Shown piece by piece: positions 26,088-35,793 of a DNA stretch of 64,000 nucleotides. A program made the position numbers and the translations under genes. The first letter of the stretch is position 1; every line of letters begins with the position of its first letter. Under the pieces are notes generated by a model that worked only from the letters and a program-made list of their open reading frames with translations, was not told where the DNA came from and made no database searches. Source of the DNA: Streptomyces sp. ISL-87 (GTDB taxonomy: Bacteria > Actinomycetota > Actinomycetes > Streptomycetales > Streptomycetaceae). The stretch spans positions 137,804 through 201,803 of the forward strand of contig NZ_JAGGOY010000061.1 in assembly GCF_018614095.1 (NCBI RefSeq). The letters are read 5' to 3'.

Positions 26088-26651
26088 ATGCAACACCGAC
26101 TTGGCATCCCGGACGAGGACACCGTTCCGGTTCCCCGCGTGTACGTGGCCGACGCCCCCGGCACGGCGGACACCCCGCCGCGGCCCGTCCCCGAGGCGAG
26201 TCCCGTCTTCGTGGACGCCTCGGGGCGCAGGCAGCGCCGGGTGCGCCGGTTGGGCCGCTTGCTGGTCATACCCGCCGCCGCCTACGTCGTCCTGCTGATC
26301 AGCACCCTGATGGGCGGGCCGACGGTCCAGTCGCCCTTCCTCCCGTCCGCCCAGGCACCGCAAACGGCCAAGACCGAAGCCCCCGCGACCGGGAAGAGCA
26401 CCGCGAGGCCCTCCCCCACCGGCGCGGCGAAGAGCTCCACCCCGCGCAGGGGAGCACCCTCGCCCACCGCCAAGGCCACGGCCGCGCCCGGCAAGACGGC
26501 GTCGCCCGGCACCGGGACCGGACCGAGCGGGGCCGTCAGCGACCCGTCCACCGCTGGCACCGGTGGAACCCGTCCTTCGCCCAGCAGTGCGGGGCACGGT
26601 CGCCCCTCGACCGCGCCGGGCCAGGGCGGCAAGCCCACCGCCCACCCATAA
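26088..26651 (+). CDS. Single-helix membrane protein with Ser/Thr/Pro-rich tail
   Basis: 187 residues: an acidic N-terminal 40 residues, a basic patch RRQRRVRRLGR, one membrane helix (LLVIPAAAYVVLLISTLMG), then about 110 residues of low-complexity Ser/Thr/Pro/Ala/Gly. The tail would lie outside the cell and could span or attach to the wall. Unrecognised family. It is 32 bp upstream of the deacetylase/glycosyltransferase and probably serves the same pathway. Confidence 0.7.
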   Translation: MQHRLGIPDEDTVPVPRVYVADAPGTADTPPRPVPEASPVFVDASGRRQRRVRRLGRLLVIPAAAYVVLLISTLMGGPTVQSPFLPSAQAPQTAKTEAPATGKSTARPSPTGAAKSSTPRRGAPSPTAKATAAPGKTASPGTGTGPSGAVSDPSTAGTGGTRPSPSSAGHGRPSTAPGQGGKPTAHP

Positions 26652-26683
26652 GCACCGGAACGCAGCAGGCAGGAAGCGCCCCC

Positions 26684-29080
26684 TTGTCCAAGAAGAACCG
26701 TCGCCGCCATCCGCGCGGTCGGCACAGCAGCGTGCGCAACGTTCCGCTGCGTACGCACTGGCTTCTGCTGACCACTCTGGTGCTCACCCTCTCCGCCGCG
26801 CTGCTGCTCCAGGGCTACACCCAGCACCTGTTCGACACCACCGCCGACGGAGCGCCCCGGGAACAGGGCTCGGCCGCTTCCGTACCGGACCAGATCTCCT
26901 CCGGCGGGCCGGTGATCGAAGGCTCGGCAGCCCGCTCCGCCGGCCCGGCCGCCCGTACGATCGCGCTGACCTTCGACGACGGCCCCGACCCGGTCTGGAC
27001 ACCGAAGATCCTCGATGTCCTGCGGCGCAACAACGTCCACGCCACGTTCTTCACCGTCGGCACCCGCGTCGCCGAGAACCCCGACCTCGCGCGCCGGATC
27101 GTCGAAGACGGCCACCAGATCGGCCTCCACGGCTTCACCCACACCAACCTCGGCGCCGCGTCCCCCTGGCGGCGCTCCCTGGAGCTGCGTGAGACCCAGC
27201 TCGTCGTCGCCGGGGCCACCGGTGTCACCACCCCGCTGCTGCGCCCGCCGTACTCCTCCACCAACAAGGCCCTCACCGACGCCGGCTGGGACGCCGTCAA
27301 AACGGCCGGCCAGGAGGGGTACCTCACCGTCCTCACGACCCTGGACAGCGAGGACTGGCGCCGCCCGGGCGTCGAGCGGATCATCGCCAACGCCACCCCG
27401 AAGGGCACCGGTGGGCAGATCCTGCTGATGCACGACGCGGGCGGGGACCGCGCGCAGACCGTCGCCGCGCTGGAGCAGCTCGTCCCGCGGCTCAAGGCGT
27501 CCGGATACAAGTTCGCCACCGTCGGCGACGCGGTCGACCTCCCCAAGACCGTGCAGCCGGCCGCGACCGCGGACGAGTGGCAGGGCCTCGCCCTGATCAG
27601 CGCGCTTCGGACCAGCGACTGGATCCTCGACGCCATCTCCTGGCTGCTGTGGGCCGCGGGCGCGATCAGCCTGCTGCGCGCGGTCGCCGTGTTCGTCGCC
27701 GCCCGGCGCCACGTACGGATGCGCCGCAAGCCGTGGGGCGCTCCGGTGACCGAACCCGTCAGCATCATCATGCCCGCCTACAACGAGAGCGCGGGCATCG
27801 AGGCGGCCGTCCGCTCCCTGCTGGCGTCCGACCACCCCGTCGAGGTCATCGTCGTCGACGACGGCTCCACCGACGGCACCGCCGACATCGTCGAAGCCCT
27901 GCGCCTGCCCGGCGTACGGATCATCCGGCAGCAGAACGCCGGAAAGCCCGCCGCCCTCAACACCGGGATCGCCGCGGCCTCCTGCAACCTGCTCGTCATG
28001 GTCGACGGCGACACCGTCTTCGAACCGGACGCCGTCCGCATGATCATCCAGCCCTTCGCCAACCGCCGCGTCGGCGCCGTGTCCGGCAACGCCAAGGTCG
28101 TCAACCGGGGCGGGCTGCTCGGCCGCTGGCAGCACATCGAGTACGTCGTCGGGTTCAACCTGGACCGCCGCCTGTTCGACCTCGCGGAGTGCATGCCCAC
28201 CGTCCCCGGCGCCGTCGGCGCCTTCCGTCGCGAAGCGCTGCTGCGCGTGGGCGGCGTCAGCGACACCACCCTCGCCGAGGACACCGACCTCACCATGGCG
28301 CTGTGCCGTGACGGCTGGCGCGTGGTCTACGAGGAGCGCGCCAAGGCCTGGACCGAGGCGCCCGCTTCCCTCGGCGCCCTGTGGAAGCAGCGCTACCGCT
28401 GGTGCTACGGCACCCTCCAGGCCATGTGGAAGCACCGCGGCGCCTTCACCCAGCGCGGACAGGCCGGCAAGCTCGGCCGCCGAGGTCTGCTCTACCTGCT
28501 GATGTTCCAGGTGCTGCTGCCCCTGCTCGCGCCGGTCGTGGACGTCTTCGCGATCTACGGTCTGATCTTCCTCGACCCGGTGCGCATCATCGGCCTGTGG
28601 TCGGCGTTCCTGCTCCTCCAGGTCTTCTTGGGCCTCTACGCGTTCCGCCTCGACAACGAGCGGCCCGGACCGCTGTGGAGCCTGCCGTTCCAGCAGTTCG
28701 TCTACCGCCAGCTGATGTACCTCGTCGTCATCCAGTCCGTGTTCACCGCCGTCGCCGGATCACGCCTGCGCTGGCAGCGGATGGAGCGCTACGGGAGCCT
28801 CCAGGTGCCCGTCGGAGCGGCCGAGTCACCCGTGGCCGAGCCCCCCGTGACCGGGCTTCGCGCGCCCGAGCCCTTCGCCGCCGTACCGCCCGGCCCCGTA
28901 ACTCCCGGCCTGGAGCTCGCCGAGAGCTGGACCGAGGAAGCCCGCCGCGCGGCGGCGGCCGCGCCGGGCAGCGGCTACTACTCGGATCTCAACTGGGCAT
29001 CCCAGCCCCAGCCCTACCCCCAGCCCCACCGCCAGGGCGGGCAATTTCCGGCACAAGGGATGCACGGCGAATACCGCTGA
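26684..29080 (+). CDS. NodB polysaccharide deacetylase fused to family 2 glycosyltransferase
   Basis: 798 residues. A basic N terminus and one helix lead to an extracellular NodB homology domain: TFDDGP with the metal aspartates, HGFTHT histidines, RPPYSS and LMHDAGGD. A second helix near residue 320 is followed by a cytoplasmic GT2 domain with PAYNES, VVDDGSTDG, DGDTVF, EDTDL and KQRYRW (QxxRW processive-synthase motif). Three or more C-terminal helices end in a proline-rich tail. It should synthesise and N-deacetylate an amino-sugar polymer at one site. The TTG start has AGGA 9 nt upstream. Confidence 0.92.
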   Translation: MSKKNRRRHPRGRHSSVRNVPLRTHWLLLTTLVLTLSAALLLQGYTQHLFDTTADGAPREQGSAASVPDQISSGGPVIEGSAARSAGPAARTIALTFDDGPDPVWTPKILDVLRRNNVHATFFTVGTRVAENPDLARRIVEDGHQIGLHGFTHTNLGAASPWRRSLELRETQLVVAGATGVTTPLLRPPYSSTNKALTDAGWDAVKTAGQEGYLTVLTTLDSEDWRRPGVERIIANATPKGTGGQILLMHDAGGDRAQTVAALEQLVPRLKASGYKFATVGDAVDLPKTVQPAATADEWQGLALISALRTSDWILDAISWLLWAAGAISLLRAVAVFVAARRHVRMRRKPWGAPVTEPVSIIMPAYNESAGIEAAVRSLLASDHPVEVIVVDDGSTDGTADIVEALRLPGVRIIRQQNAGKPAALNTGIAAASCNLLVMVDGDTVFEPDAVRMIIQPFANRRVGAVSGNAKVVNRGGLLGRWQHIEYVVGFNLDRRLFDLAECMPTVPGAVGAFRREALLRVGGVSDTTLAEDTDLTMALCRDGWRVVYEERAKAWTEAPASLGALWKQRYRWCYGTLQAMWKHRGAFTQRGQAGKLGRRGLLYLLMFQVLLPLLAPVVDVFAIYGLIFLDPVRIIGLWSAFLLLQVFLGLYAFRLDNERPGPLWSLPFQQFVYRQLMYLVVIQSVFTAVAGSRLRWQRMERYGSLQVPVGAAESPVAEPPVTGLRAPEPFAAVPPGPVTPGLELAESWTEEARRAAAAAPGSGYYSDLNWASQPQPYPQPHRQGGQFPAQGMHGEYR

Positions 29081-29092
29081 GGAAAATCAACC

Positions 29093-29124
29093 GTCCGGAG
29101 TGGCGCGTTACCGCCACTCCGGAC
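29093..29124 (+). terminator. Hairpin after NodB-GT2 gene
   Basis: GTCCGGAGTGGCG at 29093-29105 and CGCCACTCCGGAC at 29112-29124 form a perfect 13-bp stem with a six-base loop. It lies 12 bp after the stop codon and probably ends the sigma-linked operon. Confidence 0.75.
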
Positions 29125-29539
29125 TGGCCGGTCCAGAGGCGGCACACGATCGCAACACAGTCGTAACGTCGGCGGTAATGCCGGAGTTGGCATCGAATTC
29201 CCCAAAGCGCACTCTGCCGTACACCCGGTAACCGCGATTCCACGGTCCGGTTCGACCGATTTGTCTATTTTTCCTGACGTCGCCTCAGTTATTTTCCACC
29301 GGCCCGGCGTGGCGGAACTGTGCCAATCCCATTGCAGGCCTGGCCATTTGATCTAGTCGATTGTCATGCTTCCGACAGCCTTCTACGGGCATCGCATCGC
29401 CGGTCAATCCCCTCCGGCAGGTGCCGCTTGACCGTACGGAGCAGCAGCGCCCGCTCCGCCCCCTGCGAGCACTCACCCCGGTGCCCCGGAGCGAGGCGCG
29501 ACCGCGCACACGCGGTTGCATTCGGAAGGAAAGACCTAC
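29125..29539. other. Long leader region upstream of the M4 protease
   Basis: 415 bp without a recognisable gene, relatively AT-rich between 29160 and 29390. It must contain the protease promoter; a run including TTGATCTAGTCGATTGTCA near 29347 could hold a -35 element, but no convincing -10 was found. GGAAGGA at 29524-29530 serves as ribosome site. Confidence 0.4.
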
Positions 29540-31177
29540 GTGAAGCGAAAGCTCGCAATCGGAGCCGTCCTCTCCACTTCGGCCCTGCTCGCCAGTGCCA
29601 TCCAGGTCAGTGCCGGGCTGGCCCAGGCCGCCCCCGCGCCCGCCCCCGCCGGGCAGCAGCGCGCCGCTCTCCTCGCCCAGGCCGGCACCGACGCGCCCGC
29701 CACGGGCCGCGCCCTGGGACTGGGCAAGGCGGAGAAACTGGTCGTCAAGGACGTCGTGACCGATGCGGACGGCAGCCGTCACGTGCGCTACGAACGCACC
29801 TACAACGGGCTCCCGGTGCTCGGCGGCGACCTCATAGTCCACCAGGACGCGAAGGGCGCGGTGAAGTCGGCGGACAAGGCCGTCAAGGCCTCCATCGCCC
29901 CCGCCTCGCTCTCCCCGAAGCTCTCCGCGAGCCAGGCCGCGGCCAAGGCGGCCGGCGCCGCGAACGCCACCGTCGGCATCGTGGAGGACGAGGACGAGGC
30001 GGCCCTCGCCTCGGTCGACCGGACCGGAGCCGCCCGTCTGGTCGTCTGGGCCGCGTCCGGCACCCCGCGCCTCGCGTACGAGACCCTCGTCGAGGGCACG
30101 CGCGCCGACGGCACCCCCAGCAGCCAGCGCATCGTCACCGACGCGGCGAGCGGCGAGGTGCTGTCCACCCGCGAGGGGGTCGAGACCGCCAACGCCGCCG
30201 GTACCGGCAAGGGCGTGTTCGTCGGCTCCGTGCCGCTGACCACCAACTCGACCGGTACCACCTTCGAATTGAAGGACGCCACGCGCGGGGGCCAGTACAC
30301 CGTCAGCCTCGCCAACAAGACCGGTGGCAACGGAACCCTCTACACCGACGCCGACAACGCCTGGGGCGACGGCACCGCCGCCAACGGCCAGTCCGCCGCC
30401 GTGGACGCCCAGTACGGCGCCGCGGCCACCTGGGACTTCTACAAGAACACCTTCAGCCGCAGCGGCATCCGCAACGACGGTGTCGGCGCCTACAGCCGGG
30501 TCCACTACGGCCGCAACTACGTCAACGCGTTCTGGAGCGACTCCTGCTTCTGCATGACGTACGGCGACGGCGCGAGCAACACCCACCCGTTGACCGAACT
30601 GGACGTCTCCGGCCACGAGATGAGCCACGGTGTCACCGCGAACACCGCCGGCCTGAACTACTCCGGTGAGTCCGGTGGCCTCAACGAGGCCACCTCCGAC
30701 ATCTTCGGCACCGGCGTGGAGTTCTACGCCAACCTGGCGTCGGACAAGGGCGACTACCTCATCGGCGAGCTGATCGACCTCAACGGCAACGGCACGCCGC
30801 TGCGCTACATGGACAAGCCGTCCAAGGACGGCAAGTCCGCCGACTCCTGGTCCTCCGGTGTCGGCAGCCTCAACGTGCACTACTCCTCGGGTGTCGCCAA
30901 CCACTTCTTCTACCTGCTGTCCGAGGGCAGCGGCGCGAAGACCATCAACGGCGTCGACTACAACAGCCCCACCTCCAACGGTTCCACCGTCACCGGCATC
31001 GGCCGCGACAAGGCCCTGCAGATCTGGTACCGCGCTCTCACCGTCTACATGACCTCCACCACCGACTACAAGGGCGCCCGCGCCGCCACCCTCAAGGCGG
31101 CGGGCGACCTGTACGGCGCCACGTCCACCGAGTACCAGACCGTCGCCGCGGCCTGGTCGGGCGTCAACGTCAACTGA
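29540..31177 (+). CDS. Secreted M4 (thermolysin-type) metalloprotease
   Basis: 545 residues: a Sec signal peptide, an FTP/PepSY propeptide (about residues 35-225), then the mature enzyme. Zinc ligands are the histidines of HEMSH (359 and 363) and the glutamate of GLNEATSDIFG; the NVHYSSGVANHFFY motif supplies the transition-state histidine. The CFCMTYGDG segment is usual in actinobacterial M4 enzymes. GTG 29540 is preferred by the GGAAGGA site and signal-peptide length. Monocistronic, ended by a strong hairpin. Confidence 0.95.
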   Translation: MKRKLAIGAVLSTSALLASAIQVSAGLAQAAPAPAPAGQQRAALLAQAGTDAPATGRALGLGKAEKLVVKDVVTDADGSRHVRYERTYNGLPVLGGDLIVHQDAKGAVKSADKAVKASIAPASLSPKLSASQAAAKAAGAANATVGIVEDEDEAALASVDRTGAARLVVWAASGTPRLAYETLVEGTRADGTPSSQRIVTDAASGEVLSTREGVETANAAGTGKGVFVGSVPLTTNSTGTTFELKDATRGGQYTVSLANKTGGNGTLYTDADNAWGDGTAANGQSAAVDAQYGAAATWDFYKNTFSRSGIRNDGVGAYSRVHYGRNYVNAFWSDSCFCMTYGDGASNTHPLTELDVSGHEMSHGVTANTAGLNYSGESGGLNEATSDIFGTGVEFYANLASDKGDYLIGELIDLNGNGTPLRYMDKPSKDGKSADSWSSGVGSLNVHYSSGVANHFFYLLSEGSGAKTINGVDYNSPTSNGSTVTGIGRDKALQIWYRALTVYMTSTTDYKGARAATLKAAGDLYGATSTEYQTVAAAWSGVNVN

Positions 31178-31230
31178 CGCGACGAGACACCGGCGGCGCG
31201 CCCACCACTCGTGGGACAGCCGCTCCCGGC

Positions 31231-31268
31231 CGTGTCCGTCCCTCCCTTCGACGGGAGGGACGGACACG
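31231..31268. terminator. Bidirectional terminator between M4 protease and livF
   Basis: CGTGTCCGTCCCTCCC (31231-31246) pairs without mismatch with GGGAGGGACGGACACG (31253-31268), a 16-bp stem around TTCGAC. It lies between converging genes and can serve both. Confidence 0.85.
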
Positions 31269-31298
31269 TTCCGTATGCCCAGTTCAGTTCAGCCCGGT

Positions 31299-32006
31299 TC
31301 AGTCCACGCCGAGCAGCCGCCGCCGGTCGTCCGGACGGGACTGGAACTCCGCGCAGCTCGCCCGGTGGACGATGCGGCCCTTCTGCATGACGGCCACCTC
31401 CTGGGCGACGGAGAAGGCCAGCCGCAGGTTCTGCTCGACGAGGACCACGGACATGCCCTCCGCGCCCACCTCGCGGATCACCTCACCCACCTGGGCCACG
31501 ACCGCGGGGGCGAGCCCGTCGGACGGCTCGTCGAGGAGCAGCAGCCGGGGATTGCCCAGCAGGGCCCGGGCGATCGCGAGCATCTGCTGCTCCCCGCCGG
31601 AGAGCTGGTCACCGCGGTGTCCCAGCCGCTCTCCCAGCCGCGGCAGCAACCGCAGGACGCGCTCCCGCGTCCAAGGACCGGTGGTCGGGCGGCGGGTGGC
31701 GATCGCCAGGTGCTCCGCCACGGTGAGCGGCGCGAACACCCGGCGCCCCCGGGGGACGATGCCCACCCCGGCCCGGGCGATCGCGTCGACCCGGGACCCG
31801 GCGGTCTCCCGGCCGTCCAGCATGACGCTCCCCTCGTAGGGCCGGATGAATCCGGTGACGGTCGACATGAGGGTGGTCTTCCCCACCCCGTTGCGACCGA
31901 GGACGGCGATGATGCCACCCGCCTGGAGGTCGAGATCGACTCCGTGCAGAACGACCCCGCCGGCGTAGCCGGACCGCAGCGCGCGGATGCTGAGGAACGG
32001 CTTCAC
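31299..32006 (-). CDS. livF: Branched-chain amino acid ABC transporter, ATP-binding protein LivF
   Basis: 235 residues. Walker A GRNGVGKTT, signature LSGGEQQM and Walker B RLLLLDEPSDGL are intact, followed by the H-loop region. The short length and LivF-type C terminus identify the second ATPase of a HAAT importer. Last gene of the five-gene operon; its start overlaps the livG stop by 4 bp. Confidence 0.93.
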   Translation of the reverse strand: MKPFLSIRALRSGYAGGVVLHGVDLDLQAGGIIAVLGRNGVGKTTLMSTVTGFIRPYEGSVMLDGRETAGSRVDAIARAGVGIVPRGRRVFAPLTVAEHLAIATRRPTTGPWTRERVLRLLPRLGERLGHRGDQLSGGEQQMLAIARALLGNPRLLLLDEPSDGLAPAVVAQVGEVIREVGAEGMSVVLVEQNLRLAFSVAQEVAVMQKGRIVHRASCAEFQSRPDDRRRLLGVD

Positions 32007-32764
32007 GACGTGACCTCCACACTGCCCAGATAGGCGGCCTGCACCTCGGCGGAGGCCCGTACCTCGTCCGGGGTGCCGGTGGTCAGGTGCTTGCCGAGAT
32101 GCATGACGGTAACGGTGTCCGCCAGCTCGAAGACCATGTCGAGGTCGTGCTCGATGAGCAGCACGGTCACGTCACCGGGCAGTGCGGCGATCAGTTCGGT
32201 GAGTCGGGCCGTCTCGGCCGGGGACATCCCGGCCGCGGGTTCGTCGAGCAGCAGGAGCCGGGGCTCGGTGGCCAGGGCGACGGCGACTTCGAGCTGGCGC
32301 CGTTCGCCGTGCGAGAGTTCGGCGGCCGGAGTGTCGTGCCGGGAGGGCAGTCCCACCCGGTCCAGCAAGGCGTGCGCCCGCGCGACCGTGGTGCGGTGGG
32401 CGCGCACCGGGCGCAGGCCGCCGAGCCCGGCCCCGCTCCGCCGGAGCGCGGCGAGCAGGACGTTTTCCAGCGCCGTTTCCCGCAGGAACAGGCTGGAGTG
32501 CTGGAACGTCGTGGCGATACCGAGCCCGACCCTGCGGTGAACGGGCAGCCGGGTGATGTCCCGCCCGTCCAGACGGATGGATCCCGCGGTGGTGGCGAGC
32601 GTCCCCGAGAGCAGGCCGAAGAGTGTGGACTTGCCGGCGCCGTTGGGGCCGATGACGGCCTGCCGCGCACCGGTCCGTACCGTGAGGGTGACGCCGTCCA
32701 CGGCCTTGAAGGACCCGAAGTCCCGGGAGACCCCGTGCAGTTCGAGCAGCTGATGATCCGTCAT
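32003..32764 (-). CDS. livG: Branched-chain amino acid ABC transporter, ATP-binding protein LivG
   Basis: 253 residues with Walker A GPNGAGKST, LivG-type insertion ATTFQHSSLFLRETALENVLLA, signature LSHGERRQLEVA and Walker B RLLLLDEPAAGMS, ending with IEHDLDMVFELAD (H-loop). Hydrolyses ATP with LivF to drive import. Overlaps livF and livM by 4 bp each, so the subunits are translationally coupled. Confidence 0.94.
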   Translation of the reverse strand: MTDHQLLELHGVSRDFGSFKAVDGVTLTVRTGARQAVIGPNGAGKSTLFGLLSGTLATTAGSIRLDGRDITRLPVHRRVGLGIATTFQHSSLFLRETALENVLLAALRRSGAGLGGLRPVRAHRTTVARAHALLDRVGLPSRHDTPAAELSHGERRQLEVAVALATEPRLLLLDEPAAGMSPAETARLTELIAALPGDVTVLLIEHDLDMVFELADTVTVMHLGKHLTTGTPDEVRASAEVQAAYLGSVEVTS

Positions 32765-33741
32765 GCGGTCCTCCTGCGGCTCGGTCCGCGCGGTATCCGT
32801 AGGCCGGCCAGGCCGCGTGGCAGGGTGTAGACGGCGACGACGAAGAGCACGCCGAGCAGCAACGATCCGTGGCCTGCGACGAATCCGAGGTTGCCGAGCC
32901 AGTCACGGGTGAGCCAGACCAGCGCGGCGCCGGCGCAGGCCCCCCACATCGACCCCGAACCGCCGATGACGACGGCCAGCAGTGCCAGCGCGGCGATTTC
33001 GAATCCGGCGTCGCCCGGCGAGACGAACCGCTGGACCGAGACCCAGAGCGCCCCCGCCGCACCGGCCAGGGCTCCCGCACCGCAGTAGACGGTGAGGGCG
33101 TAGCTCCGGGTTGGGTATCCGATCGCCCGCATCCGCCGCTCGTTGTCGCGGATGCCGCGCAGCGCGAGGGCGAACGGCGTCCGGGACAGGCAGGCGATCA
33201 CCACGAGGAGCGCCAGAAAGACCGCCAGTACGTAGAAGTAGACCAGCCCGTCGAGCTCCAGGGCGGGCATGCCCGGCAGCGGCACGACGGGCGGGATGCC
33301 GGACATTCCGTCCGAACCGTTGGTCACCGGCTTCCAGTTGACGGCGGCGCTGTAGGCGATCTCGCCGATGGCGAGCGTCAGCATGAGGAACACCACGCCG
33401 CGCGCCCGGACGGCCAGCCATCCGGTCGCCGCGGCCACCGGCGCGCAGACGCCGGCGGCGATGAGGAGCTGGACGATCCCGATGTCGGTCAGCCGCGTCG
33501 CCACGATCGCCGCCGTGTACGCCCCGACGCCGAAGTACGCCGACTGACCGAGCGTCGGCAGCCCGGTCAGACCGGTGAGCAGGTGCACGCTCAGGGCGAG
33601 CAGGGCGAACACCAGGATCCGCGACAGGGTGGCGATGGCGTAGGAGCCGAGGAGGAACGGGGCCATCGCGAGCCCGGCCAGGGCGGCGGCCGCGGACAAT
33701 CGTCGTGCGGCCGGTCCGGCCGCCGGGTACGCGGAGCTCAT
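32761..33741 (-). CDS. livM: Branched-chain amino acid ABC transporter permease LivM
   Basis: 326 residues and about ten helices, with the LivM loop RGIRDNERRMRAIGYPTRSYALTVYC that contacts the ATPases. ATG 33741 overlaps the livH stop by 4 bp; the longer open frame further upstream is antisense-like sequence within livH. Ends in a basic tail. Confidence 0.92.
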   Translation of the reverse strand: MSSAYPAAGPAARRLSAAAALAGLAMAPFLLGSYAIATLSRILVFALLALSVHLLTGLTGLPTLGQSAYFGVGAYTAAIVATRLTDIGIVQLLIAAGVCAPVAAATGWLAVRARGVVFLMLTLAIGEIAYSAAVNWKPVTNGSDGMSGIPPVVPLPGMPALELDGLVYFYVLAVFLALLVVIACLSRTPFALALRGIRDNERRMRAIGYPTRSYALTVYCGAGALAGAAGALWVSVQRFVSPGDAGFEIAALALLAVVIGGSGSMWGACAGAALVWLTRDWLGNLGFVAGHGSLLLGVLFVVAVYTLPRGLAGLRIPRGPSRRRTA

Positions 33742-34616
33742 GTCGCCACCGCCGAGGGAACCAGGCCGTGCGGCCGTACGACGAGTACGGCCAGCATCGT
33801 GCCGAAGAGCAGGAACGGGGCGTACTCGGGGAGCAGCGCCACCCCGAGCGTCTGCACCTGGCCGATGAGGAGCGCCCCGACGAGCGCCCCGCGCACCGAC
33901 CCCAGGCCGCCGACGACCACCACGACGAGCGAGAGCACGAGCACCTTCTCGTCGACTCCCGGTCCGGGGCCCAGAATCGGCGCTCCGAGGACTCCGCCGA
34001 GGGCCGCGAGGGCGGCTCCGAACGCGAAGACCCCGTAGAGCACCTTGCGGGTGTCGACGCCGAGCGCGCGGACCATGTCGCGGTCGGCGACCGTGGCCCG
34101 CACCAGCGCTCCGAGGGAGCTGCGCTCGAACACCAGGTACACGAGGGCCGCGAGTACGGCGGCGACGCCGATGAAGGCCAGCCGGTAGACGGGATACGTG
34201 TGCCCGAGGAGGCCGACCGACCCGCGCAGCGCGCTCGGCGGGTCCGTGGGCAGTACCTCGCCGCCGAAGGCCGAGGTGAGCAGATCGGCTGCGATGAAGG
34301 TGATGCCGAGCGTCAGCACGGCCTGGTCCAGATGACCGCGCCGGGCCAGCGGCTGGGTGAGCAGCGTCAGCGCCGCACCGCCCAGCGTGCCGACGGCGGC
34401 TCCCGCCGCCAGCGCGATGAGCAGGCCTGGCAGGCTGCCGTCCGAGAGCGCGTACGCGACGTAGGCGCCGACCAGGTAGAGCGTTCCGTGGGCGAGGTTG
34501 AGCACGTCCATCATGCCGAACACCAGGGACAGGCCGACGGCGAGCGTGAACAGGAGCAGACCGAAGGCGACCCCGTCGATGACGCTGACGAGGTTGTCGT
34601 CCAACCATCCGGTCAT
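33738..34616 (-). CDS. livH: Branched-chain amino acid ABC transporter permease LivH
   Basis: 292 residues with about eight helices and the LivH hallmark GLSLVFGMMDVLNLAHGTLYLVGAYVAY near the N terminus. ATG 34616 directly follows the binding-protein stop (34618). It forms the translocation pore with LivM. Confidence 0.93.
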   Translation of the reverse strand: MTGWLDDNLVSVIDGVAFGLLLFTLAVGLSLVFGMMDVLNLAHGTLYLVGAYVAYALSDGSLPGLLIALAAGAAVGTLGGAALTLLTQPLARRGHLDQAVLTLGITFIAADLLTSAFGGEVLPTDPPSALRGSVGLLGHTYPVYRLAFIGVAAVLAALVYLVFERSSLGALVRATVADRDMVRALGVDTRKVLYGVFAFGAALAALGGVLGAPILGPGPGVDEKVLVLSLVVVVVGGLGSVRGALVGALLIGQVQTLGVALLPEYAPFLLFGTMLAVLVVRPHGLVPSAVAT

Positions 34617-34617
34617 G

Positions 34618-35793
34618 TCAGCCGCCCAGCCGGACGAGTTCCGCGGTGACGGTGTTGGCGCCCTGCTCGACCTCGCGCAGGTACCAGGGCTGGACGGGCG
34701 TGCCACCGGTGTTGAAACGCCAGGTGCCCCGCGGGCTGTCGATGTCGCCCACCTTCGCGATGGCGGCGTTGACCGTTTCCGAGGTGACCTTCCCGCCGGC
34801 CGCCGCGATCGCCTTGTCGAGTACGTGGGCGGCGTCGTACGAGGCCATGGCGTAGGTGGTCGGGGCGGAACCGTAGGCCGAGCGATAGGCGGGCGCGAAG
34901 GTCTTGTTGGCCGGGTTGTCCAGGTCGGCGCTGTAGTTCAGGGCGGTGCGGATGCCGTTGGCTGCATCGCCCTGGCCCTTCAGCACGCCTCCCTCGGTGA
35001 GGAAGCCGGGCGCGTAGAGCGGGATCTTGCCGGCCAGTCCGAAGTCCCTGTACTGCTTGACGAAGTCGACTGCCGCGCCGCCCGCGTAGAAGCAGAAGAC
35101 CGACTTCGCACCGGACTTCTCGATCTGCGCGAGGTAGGGCTGGAAGTTCGTGGTCTGCGGGAACGGCGTGTAGACCTCCGTCCCGGCGATCTTGCCCCCG
35201 GCGGCGAGGAAGGTGGACTTGAAGCCCTCGATCTCGTCCTTGCCGGCCTGGTACCCCGCGGCGATCAGGAAGACCGGACCGTCGGCCTTCGTCGCCACAT
35301 GCGCGCCGAGCGCCTTGCCCGGTTCGTCGTTGACGTACGAGGTGCGCCAGATGAAGTGGGTCCCGGTCAGTGTCGTCGGTGAGGCGTTCGAGCCGACGAG
35401 CGGGATCTTTCCGGTCTCGAACAGATCCTTGACCCCGTTGATGGTGGCCGAACTGACCACACCGCTCACGGCCAGCACGTGGTCCTGCTTGACCAGCTTC
35501 TCCGCGGCCGCCTTGCCGGAGTCCGCGGTCTCCCCCTCGTCCGCGACCACGATCTTCACCTCGTGGCCGCCGAGCTTGCCGCCGTGCTGCTCGACGTAGA
35601 GCTCGAACCCGGCCTTCATGTCGTCGCCGAGCGCCTTGTAGATGCCCGACCGGGGGACGAGGAGCCCGATCTTCAGGGGCCCGTCGCCCGTGCTTTCGCT
35701 GCCGGTCCCGAGGCTGGCACCACCGCACGCGGTGGCCAGCAAGAGGCCCGTGGTGACAGCTATCAGACCAAGGGGACGAAACCGACGTGTCAT
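34618..35793 (-). CDS. Branched-chain amino acid-type substrate-binding lipoprotein
   Basis: 391 residues. The signal peptide ends in the lipobox LATACGG, so the protein is anchored outside the membrane by its lipid. The mature part is a Venus-flytrap of the LivK/J type (LKIGLLVPRSGIYKALGDDMKAGFELYVEQHGG at its start). GGAG lies 5 nt before ATG 35793; an upstream open frame is not supported. First gene of the importer operon. Family substrates include Leu/Ile/Val, amides, urea and aromatic acids, so the true ligand is open. Confidence 0.9.
   Translation of the reverse strand: MTRRFRPLGLIAVTTGLLLATACGGASLGTGSESTGDGPLKIGLLVPRSGIYKALGDDMKAGFELYVEQHGGKLGGHEVKIVVADEGETADSGKAAAEKLVKQDHVLAVSGVVSSATINGVKDLFETGKIPLVGSNASPTTLTGTHFIWRTSYVNDEPGKALGAHVATKADGPVFLIAAGYQAGKDEIEGFKSTFLAAGGKIAGTEVYTPFPQTTNFQPYLAQIEKSGAKSVFCFYAGGAAVDFVKQYRDFGLAGKIPLYAPGFLTEGGVLKGQGDAANGIRTALNYSADLDNPANKTFAPAYRSAYGSAPTTYAMASYDAAHVLDKAIAAAGGKVTSETVNAAIAKVGDIDSPRGTWRFNTGGTPVQPWYLREVEQGANTVTAELVRLGG

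Noticed and set aside
29285..31267. A 660-codon minus-strand open frame opposite the M4 protease
   Set aside because: Valine/glycine-rich shadow with no domain; the sense strand encodes an intact protease with HEMSH.
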